A program made the translations under genes and the position numbers. From positions 1 through 5,469 of the forward strand of contig JAEWKY010000217.1 of NCBI GenBank assembly GCA_023457615.1: a stretch of DNA of 5,469 nt, written 5' to 3'. Below the pieces are notes generated by a model. It did no database searches and was not told the origin of the DNA. It was given only the letters and a program-made list of their open reading frames with translations. The stretch comes from Actinomycetes bacterium (GTDB taxonomy: Bacteria > Actinomycetota > Actinomycetes > Actinomycetales > Microbacteriaceae). This document shows, piece after piece, positions 1-4,217 of this stretch (the first letter of the stretch is position 1; each line of letters begins with the position of its first letter).

Positions 1-347
1 ACGCCGCACAGGGCGAACGCCAGCGCGAGCAGCACGTAGTCGCCGGTCGCCGCCGCGGCGATCGAGGCGAGCGCGCCGCCGACCGCGACGAGGAGGCCCG
101 ACACGAGGATGACCCGCTCGCCCCAGCGGTCCGTCGCGGCGCCCCAGAGGATGAGCGTCAGGAGCACGCCGACGTTGGGGGCGGTCGCGACGAGACCCGC
201 TTCGCCGAGCGAGAGCCCGCGCGCGGTGTGCAGCAGCGGGATGAGGTAGGCGGGGGTCGAGATGAGCAGCGCCGTGGCGGTCTGCGACCCGCCGCCGACG
301 ACGAGCATGAGCCAGGGGCGGGGCGTGCGGAGCGACATCATCCCCAT
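1..347 (-). CDS. MFS transporter, N-terminal part (runs off left edge)
   Basis: This is the first 115 codons of a major facilitator superfamily permease; the rest lies beyond the left edge. Read on the minus strand, it has a hydrophobic segment at about residues 11-37 and a second at about 48-69. These are followed by the cytoplasmic loop WGAATDRWGER (68-78), the family's motif A (G-x-x-x-D-R-x-G-x-R) between helices 2 and 3. A third helix lies at about 79-100, and a fourth begins near 104. Three in-frame ATG codons start at 347, 341 and 338. An AGGAG at 352-356 lies 4 nt from the first and 10 nt from the second, so 341 is a real alternative start. The substrate cannot be told from this part; the family exports drugs or imports small metabolites by proton coupling. 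The gene diverges from the sigma factor gene, and the intergenic inverted repeat sits just upstream of its ribosome-binding site. Confidence 0.88.
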   Translation of the reverse strand, partial: MGMMSLRTPRPWLMLVVGGGSQTATALLISTPAYLIPLLHTARGLSLGEAGLVATAPNVGVLLTLILWGAATDRWGERVILVSGLLVAVGGALASIAAAATGDYVLLALAFALCG

Positions 348-360
348 CCTGCTCCTGCGC

Positions 361-429
361 ACCCCTCGATTCGTGCCGTCCGTGCGTTCTTGGCGCCGGA
401 TCTCGCACCGAAGGCACGAATCGAGGGGT
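361..429. repeat. Long inverted repeat between divergent genes
   Basis: The outer arms ACCCCTCGATTCGTGCC (361-377) and GGCACGAATCGAGGGGT (413-429) are perfect 17-bp reverse complements. The symmetry continues inward to 386/404 with two mismatches (378/412 and 381/409), giving 24 of 26 paired positions around a 17-nt centre. It fills most of the gap between the MFS gene and the sigma gene, starting 4 nt upstream of the MFS ribosome-binding site. No gene ends here, so it is not placed as a terminator. It could be a pair of operator sites for a dimeric regulator, a leader hairpin, or the remnant of a small mobile element. Confidence 0.9.
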
Positions 430-432
430 CGA

Positions 433-460
433 GGGAACCGAATCGAGGATGCCGGACACT
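433..460 (+). promoter_or_regulatory. Possible promoter of the sigma factor gene
   Basis: GGGAAC (433-438) resembles the GGAAC-type -35 element used by many ECF sigma factors. GACACT (455-460), 16 nt downstream, keeps the A at position 2 and T at position 6 of a -10 element. It ends 7 nt before the GTG at 468, the same spacing seen at the two other putative leaderless starts in this window. This would fit autoregulation, but the -10 is poor and the match could be chance. Confidence 0.25.
439..448 (+). repeat. Third copy of the CGAATCGAGG motif
   Basis: CGAATCGAGG occurs here and at 417-426 in the same orientation, and at 364-373 inverted. The two direct copies are 22 bp apart and the inverted pair is 53 bp apart centre to centre. 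These are close to two and five helical turns, so all three would lie on roughly one face of the DNA. This is what clustered operator sites look like, but no binding protein is identified. Confidence 0.6.
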
Positions 461-467
461 ACAGGGT

Positions 468-1010
468 GTGGAGCAGGGAGCCGACGCCGCCGACTGGGCG
501 GACGCCGTCGACGGCGACGGGGAGGCCTTCGGGCGCATCTTCGACCGGCATCGCGATCGCGTGCGTCGCCACGGGTACCGTCTCGCTCCGAGCGTCGACG
601 AGGTCGAGGATCTCGTGGCGCTCACCTTCCTGGAGGCGTGGCGGCGGCGGTCGCGCGTGCGGATGGTCGACGGGTCGGTGCTGCCCTGGCTGCTCGTCAC
701 CGCGTCGAACGTCGCGCGCAACCAGCAGCGCGCCGCCCGACGCCACCGGGCTCTCCTCGCGAAGCTGCCGCCGGCCTCCACGACCCCCGATCCCGCCGAG
801 CGGCACGGTCTCGGCGTCGCCGCGCGGCTCGATGAGCTCTCGCTCGCCGACCGGCAGGTGCTCGTGCTGTGCGTCGTCGAGGGGTTCTCGGAGCGCGAGG
901 CGGCCGAGGCGCTCGGGGTGCCGCCCGGCACCGTGAAGTCGCGGCTCTCGCGAGCCCGTCGCCGTCTCGCCCACGCCGTCTTCCCGGAAGGAGTCCCCGA
1001 TGTCTCGTGA
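468..1010 (+). CDS. ECF-type RNA polymerase sigma factor (sigma-70 family)
   Basis: The 180-residue product has the usual two-domain ECF layout. Region 2 (about residues 17-82) includes DEVEDLVALTFLEAWRR (44-60), which contacts core polymerase and the -10 element, then LPWLLVTASNVARNQQR. A short linker leads to region 4 (about 118-172), with a helix-turn-helix around FSEREAAEALGVPPGTVKSR (140-159) for -35 recognition. The frame stays open upstream to 228, but that part overlaps the MFS gene and reads as low-complexity Arg/Pro/His sequence. GTG at 468 puts about 16 residues before the domain, as is normal. No good Shine-Dalgarno precedes it, so the mRNA may be leaderless. The gene overlaps the next one by 11 nt, implying translational coupling with a membrane partner. 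The ECF subgroup and target genes cannot be named from sequence alone. Confidence 0.92.
   Translation: MEQGADAADWADAVDGDGEAFGRIFDRHRDRVRRHGYRLAPSVDEVEDLVALTFLEAWRRRSRVRMVDGSVLPWLLVTASNVARNQQRAARRHRALLAKLPPASTTPDPAERHGLGVAARLDELSLADRQVLVLCVVEGFSEREAAEALGVPPGTVKSRLSRARRRLAHAVFPEGVPDVS
986..993 (+). promoter_or_regulatory. Ribosome-binding site of the membrane partner gene
   Basis: GGAAGGAG lies 6 nt before the ATG at 1000, inside the last codons of the sigma gene. It is the clearest Shine-Dalgarno in the window and fixes the start of the downstream gene, allowing reinitiation as well as coupled translation. Confidence 0.8.
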
Positions 1011-2061
1011 CACCCCCGAGGCCCGCGACCGCGACGCCGCCCTGCGCCGCGTCCTCGTCGCCCAGGCCGACCGTCCCCGGCCGTCGCGGATGCCGTGGCC
1101 GGCCCTCGTCGGCACCGTCGCCGTCGTGGCGCTGCTCGGCGGCGTGGCGATCGGCGCCACGGCCTTCCGCGGCGCCGCCGACGCGCAGCCGGGCGCGACC
1201 GACGAGCCCGACGTGTTCTTCGGCACCCCGCAGTTCGTCTACGACGACGCGACGATCCTCGGCGAACCCGTGCGGTTCCGGTCGACCGAGCCGCAGACCC
1301 GCGACCTCGGGGAACCGCCGAGCGGCGCGACGGCGCTCGCGGCGATGATCTGGTGCTACTCCGCCGGCACCTACTCGGTGTCCGCGCTCGACGGGATGCC
1401 GTCGCTGTACCAGCCGATCACGTGCGACGACGACGCGCGCGTGACGGAGGGCGTCGCGGGCGGCTACATCCCCTTCCCCACGGAGGGCGCCACCCGGGTC
1501 GAGGTCTCCGCCACTCCGGGAGGCGACTACGCGGTGTGGCTCGCCTGGGTGGCGAAGCCCGCCGACCCCGAGCCCTCGGCCGAGCAGGCCGCGGCCCTCG
1601 CCGACGGCGAGGTCACACGGGAGGAGTACGTCGCGGGCTTCGACCGCTTCGCCGCGTGCATGGCGGAGGCCGGCTACGAGATCGGGGGAGGCCGCGACCT
1701 CGAGATCATCCTGTACTCCCTGAGCTCGGAGGCCGTGTCGTCGGGAGCCGACCACCGGTGCTACCTCGCCGAGTTCGCACAGCTCGACATCGAGTGGCAG
1801 GGCGCGCATCCGCAGCGATCCCACGAGCAGCTGACGGCCCTCATGGACGGCGTCGTGACCCGCGCCGAGTACCTCGACGCCTTCGACCGGTACGCGCAGT
1901 GCGCCGCCGGCGTCGGCGGCACGGTGCTCGTCGCCGACCGCGAGCGCGACGTGCTCGAGTACACGGTCGAGACCGGTGCTCCGTCGAGCGAGGTGAGCCG
2001 CTGCTACCGGTTCGAGTTCTTCGACGTCGATCTCGCCTGGCGGTCCTCCCAGGACCGGTGA
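1000..2061 (+). CDS. Single-pass membrane protein, probable sigma-factor regulator with duplicated outer domain
   Basis: The 353-residue product begins with a charged cytoplasmic tail of about 30 residues and one transmembrane helix (about 34-55, PALVGTVAVVALLGGVAIGA). An outer region of about 300 residues follows. There is no lipobox cysteine and no HxxxCxxC zinc anti-sigma motif. The outer part has a first section (about 70-190) with Cys119 and Cys142, then two repeats of about 73 residues (195-267 and 276-348). Each repeat contains DG-x-VTR-x-EY-x3-FDR-x-A-x-C and, later, RCY-x2-EF-x3-D-x2-W. All six cysteines are predicted to be outside, so disulfides are likely. Genes placed directly after ECF sigma genes often encode their anti-sigma factor; here the short N-terminal tail would have to hold the sigma factor. 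The stimulus is unknown. The anti-sigma role is inferred from position only. Confidence 0.8.
   Translation: MSRDTPEARDRDAALRRVLVAQADRPRPSRMPWPALVGTVAVVALLGGVAIGATAFRGAADAQPGATDEPDVFFGTPQFVYDDATILGEPVRFRSTEPQTRDLGEPPSGATALAAMIWCYSAGTYSVSALDGMPSLYQPITCDDDARVTEGVAGGYIPFPTEGATRVEVSATPGGDYAVWLAWVAKPADPEPSAEQAAALADGEVTREEYVAGFDRFAACMAEAGYEIGGGRDLEIILYSLSSEAVSSGADHRCYLAEFAQLDIEWQGAHPQRSHEQLTALMDGVVTRAEYLDAFDRYAQCAAGVGGTVLVADRERDVLEYTVETGAPSSEVSRCYRFEFFDVDLAWRSSQDR
1582..2043 (+). repeat. Internal tandem duplication within the membrane protein gene
   Basis: Codons 195-267 (1582-1800) and 276-348 (1825-2043) encode two copies that align without a gap at an offset of 81 residues. By hand count about 27 of 73 positions are identical, including EQ, DG, VTR, EY, FDR, both cysteines (220/301 and 254/335) and the final Trp (266/347). 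The DNA copies have diverged, so the duplication is old. Confidence 0.85.
2041..2057 (+). terminator. Short GC hairpin at the end of the membrane protein gene
   Basis: CGGTCCT (2041-2047) and AGGACCG (2051-2057) pair perfectly over 7 bp around a CCC loop, immediately before the TGA at 2059. No T-run follows. It might act as a U-less actinobacterial terminator separating the sigma module from proA, or it may be incidental. Confidence 0.25.
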
Positions 2062-2087
2062 CCGCGCCCCCGCCGACGGTGCGTCGG

Positions 2088-2093
2088 TAAACT
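2088..2093 (+). promoter_or_regulatory. -10 element of a leaderless proA promoter
   Basis: TAAACT fits the actinobacterial TANNNT -10 consensus and ends 7 nt before the ATG at 2101. Transcription would therefore start at or next to the A of the start codon. No Shine-Dalgarno is present in the 39-nt gap, which supports leaderless translation. No clear -35 is seen around 2065-2070. Confidence 0.6.
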
Positions 2094-2100
2094 CGCGCCC

Positions 2101-3366
2101 ATGGCCGACTCCACGCTCGCGACCTCGCTCACCGACAAGCTCGAGTCCTCCCGGGTCGCCGCGCGCACGCTCGCGACGACGGCATCCGGGGCGAAGGATG
2201 CCGGCCTCGAGGCGATCGCGGCCGCCGTCGAGAGCGGGGCGGACCGCATCCTGCCCGCCAACGAGCTCGACCTCGCGAACGGTCGCGAGAACGGCCTCTC
2301 CGCGGGGCTGCAGGATCGCCTGAGGCTCGACGAATCCCGCCTGAAGGGGCTCGCGGACGCCGTCCGCCAGGTCATCGCGCTGCCGGACCCGGTCGGGGAG
2401 GTGCTGCGCGGCTCGACCCTGCCGAACGGCGTGCGGCTCAGCCAGGTGCGCGTGCCGTTCGGCGTCGTCGGCGCGATCTACGAGGCCCGCCCGAACGTCA
2501 CGATCGACATCGCCGCGCTCGCGCTCAAGAGCGGCAACGCCGTCGTGCTGCGCGGCGGGTCGGCCGCCGAGAACACCAACCGCGTGCTCGTCGAGCTGCT
2601 GCAGGAGGCGCTCGTGAGCGCCGGGCTCCCGGGCGAGGCCGTGCAGACGATCGACGAGTTCGGCCGCGACGGCGCGACGCAGCTCATGCAGGCCCGCGGC
2701 TACGTGGATGTCCTCATCCCACGCGGCTCGGCGAACCTCATCGACACGGTCGTGCGGGAGTCGAAGGTGCCCGTCATCGAGACGGGCGCGGGGGTCGTGC
2801 ACCTGTTCCTCGACGAGTCGGCCGACGCGTCGATGGCGGTCGAGATCGCCGTCAACGCGAAGGTGCAGCGCCCGAGCGTGTGCAACGCCCTCGAGACGCT
2901 CCTCGTCGACGCGCGGTCGGCATCCCGGCTGCTGCCCCCGGTGCTCGCCGCGCTGCGCGACCAGGGCGTCACGCTGCACGCCGACGCGCGAGCCCGCGCG
3001 ATCTTCCCGGATGCCGTGCCGGCCACCGACGACGACTGGGCGACCGAGCACATGAGCCTCGATCTCAACGTGGCCGTCGTCGACGACCTCGAGGCGGCCC
3101 TCGCGCACATCCGCCGCTACTCGACGCAGCACACCGAGTCGATCGTGACCAACGACATCGGGCGCGCCGAGCGCTTCCTCGCCGAGGTCGACTCCGCGGT
3201 CGTCATGGTCAACGCGTCGACGCGCTTCACCGACGGCGGCGAGTTCGGCTTCGGCGCCGAGGTGGGCATCTCGACGCAGAAGCTCCACGCGCGCGGGCCG
3301 ATGGGACTCCCCGAGCTCACGAGCACGAAGTGGCTCGTGCGCGGAGCGGGGCAGGTTCGTAGCTAG
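2101..3366 (+). CDS. proA: Gamma-glutamyl phosphate reductase
   Basis: ProA catalyses the second step of proline synthesis, NADPH-dependent reduction of L-glutamyl 5-phosphate to glutamate 5-semialdehyde, in the cytosol. The 421 residues match the usual length (about 415-420). Family landmarks are VPFGVVGAIYEARPNVT (118-134), LRGGSAAENTN (150-160), LIPRGSANLI (205-214), and the catalytic cysteine in QRPSVCNALETLLV (Cys261). The signature VVDDLEAALAHIRRYSTQHT (326-345), followed by ESI, and FTDGGEFGFGAEVGIST (376-392) also fit. The ATG at 2101 is supported by the family's N-terminal length and by the leaderless promoter just upstream. In many bacteria proB directly precedes proA. Here the sigma factor pair does, so the glutamate kinase gene must lie elsewhere or further upstream. 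Nothing is broken or missing in the protein. Confidence 0.97.
   Translation: MADSTLATSLTDKLESSRVAARTLATTASGAKDAGLEAIAAAVESGADRILPANELDLANGRENGLSAGLQDRLRLDESRLKGLADAVRQVIALPDPVGEVLRGSTLPNGVRLSQVRVPFGVVGAIYEARPNVTIDIAALALKSGNAVVLRGGSAAENTNRVLVELLQEALVSAGLPGEAVQTIDEFGRDGATQLMQARGYVDVLIPRGSANLIDTVVRESKVPVIETGAGVVHLFLDESADASMAVEIAVNAKVQRPSVCNALETLLVDARSASRLLPPVLAALRDQGVTLHADARARAIFPDAVPATDDDWATEHMSLDLNVAVVDDLEAALAHIRRYSTQHTESIVTNDIGRAERFLAEVDSAVVMVNASTRFTDGGEFGFGAEVGISTQKLHARGPMGLPELTSTKWLVRGAGQVRS
2178..2201. repeat. Inverted pair of the GGATGCCG octamer inside proA
   Basis: CGGCATCC (2178-2185) and GGATGCCG (2194-2201) form an 8-bp perfect stem with an 8-nt loop, within proA codons 26-34. The match needs GCA for Ala and GAT for Asp where GCC/GCG and GAC are the prevailing choices. 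It could affect early proA mRNA structure, or simply reflect the genome-wide excess of this octamer. Confidence 0.5.
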
Positions 3367-3378
3367 CCGAGCCGCCGC

Positions 3379-3384
3379 TAACAT
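3379..3384 (+). promoter_or_regulatory. -10 element of a leaderless promoter for the small membrane gene
   Basis: TAACAT fits TANNNT and ends 7 nt before the ATG at 3392, exactly the spacing found before proA. The ATG at 3383 lies inside this hexamer, so a transcript from here would begin at the second ATG. This supports 3392 as the true start and would also serve nadD and the gene after it. Confidence 0.5.
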
Positions 3385-3391
3385 GGTCGCT

Positions 3392-3589
3392 ATGTCGCTC
3401 TTGCCGTCGCTCCCCGTCGAGACGCACCACGAGCTCGCCGAGCTCGTGCTGCCGCTCTGGGCCTTCCCGGCGATCGCCGCGGGCGTGTTCATCGTGCTCG
3501 CCGCGGTCACCTGGAGCTACCGCGACGTGTACCACCGTCACCACGACAAGACCGCCGACGCGAGCTCGCACCAGGACGCCCACCACTGA
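3392..3589 (+). CDS. Small His-rich single-pass membrane protein, function unknown
   Basis: The 65-residue product has an N-terminal section (MSLLPSLPVETHHELAE), one predicted transmembrane helix (about 19-41, LVLPLWAFPAIAAGVFIVLAAVT), and a short polar tail from SYRDVYHRHHDK to the end. Eight histidines lie outside the helix, six of them in the 23-residue tail. This could bind metal or give pH-sensitive charge, but no known metal site is formed. An ATG at 3383 would add MVA; the -10 element overlapping it favours 3392. No Shine-Dalgarno is present. It lies 25 nt after proA and 10 nt before nadD, and I recall a similar small membrane protein at this place in related actinobacteria. I do not recognise a characterised family. 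Confidence 0.75.
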   Translation: MSLLPSLPVETHHELAELVLPLWAFPAIAAGVFIVLAAVTWSYRDVYHRHHDKTADASSHQDAHH

Positions 3590-3599
3590 GGCTCCGGGG

Positions 3600-4217
3600 A
3601 TGACCGAGGGCGCGGTGCGCCGACCGCGCGTCGGCGTCATGGGCGGCACCTTCGACCCCATCCACCACGGCCACCTCGTCGCCGCGAGCGAGGTGCAGCA
3701 GTCGTTCGAGCTCGACGAGGTCATCTTCGTGCCGACCGGCCAGCCGTGGATGAAGGACGCCGTCTCATCGCCCGAGCGGCGCTACGAGATGACCGTGATC
3801 GCGACGGCGTCGAACCCGGGCTTCAGCGTCAGCCGCGTCGACATCGAGCGCGGCGGCCCGACCTACACGATCGACACGCTGCGCGACATCCGCCGCGAGC
3901 GCCCGGATGCCGACCTCTACTTCATCTCGGGCGCCGACGCGGTGGCCCAGATCCTCGACTGGAAGGATGTCGACGAGCTCTGGGAGCTCGCCCATTTCGT
4001 CGCCGTGTCGCGTCCTGGGCATTCGCTGAACATTCGCGGATTGCCGGAGCAGCGCGTAAACTCGCTCGAGGTACCCGCACTGGCGATTTCATCCACCGAT
4101 TGCCGGGAGCGAGTCGATCGGGGGTTCCCGGTGTGGTACTTGGTCCCCGATGGTGTCGTCCAGTACATCTCCAAGCACCACCTCTACCGGAGCACTCCCA
4201 CCGGAGTTAGCGAATGA
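3600..4217 (+). CDS. nadD: Nicotinate-nucleotide adenylyltransferase
   Basis: NadD transfers AMP from ATP to nicotinic acid mononucleotide, making deamido-NAD, in the cytosolic NAD synthesis pathway. The 205 residues are a typical length. It has the nucleotidyltransferase signature GGTFDPIHHGH (15-25), whose H22-x-G-H25 binds ATP phosphates. It also has the substrate-pocket stretch YFISGADAVAQILDWKDVDELW (107-128) and the C-terminal ISSTDCRERV (163-172), equivalent to the ISST-x-x-R motif. GAGG (3588-3591), overlapping the stop of the previous gene, lies 8 nt before the ATG at 3600. A GTG at 3615 is a less likely alternative. The stop codon overlaps the next start as ATGA (4214-4217), implying coupling. 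From about codon 140 onward the codons include ATT, TTG, GTA, GCA, TCA, GGA and CGA, which are nearly absent earlier in the gene. Confidence 0.96.
   Translation: MTEGAVRRPRVGVMGGTFDPIHHGHLVAASEVQQSFELDEVIFVPTGQPWMKDAVSSPERRYEMTVIATASNPGFSVSRVDIERGGPTYTIDTLRDIRRERPDADLYFISGADAVAQILDWKDVDELWELAHFVAVSRPGHSLNIRGLPEQRVNSLEVPALAISSTDCRERVDRGFPVWYLVPDGVVQYISKHHLYRSTPTGVSE
4057..4062 (+). promoter_or_regulatory. Possible internal promoter -10 within nadD
   Basis: TAAACT here is part of GTAAACTCGC, a 10-nt exact match to the -10 region of the proA promoter (GTAAACTCGC at 2087-2096). It forces the rare Val codon GTA. No -35 is clear. If active it would give the downstream gene a leader of about 140 nt. 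The match may be chance. Confidence 0.2.

Noticed and set aside
361..429. The inverted repeat as a transcription terminator.
   Set aside because: Both flanking genes point away from it, so no transcript ends here, and there is no T-run on either side.
361..448. The repeated CGAATCGAGG motif as a CRISPR array.
   Set aside because: Only three short copies exist, in mixed orientation and with unequal spacing; no cas genes are present.
456..461. TAGTGT on the minus strand as a -10 for the MFS gene.
   Set aside because: It fits TANNNT, but no -35 is evident and the leader would be about 100 nt; a chance match cannot be excluded.
228..467. Extension of the sigma factor upstream to the ATG at 228.
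   Set aside because: The extension overlaps the start of the MFS gene and the inverted repeat, reads as low-complexity sequence and is not needed for an ECF sigma factor. GTG at 468 gives the expected length.
1095..2090. Plus-strand frame of 331 codons overlapping the membrane protein gene.
   Set aside because: It is an Arg-rich shadow in another frame; the real gene has the Shine-Dalgarno, the transmembrane helix and the internal repeat.
697..3510. A 937-codon open frame on the minus strand.
   Set aside because: It lies antisense to the sigma gene's end, the membrane protein gene, proA and the small gene. It is a product of G/C-rich third positions, with Arg/Ala/Gly/His-rich sequence and no domain.
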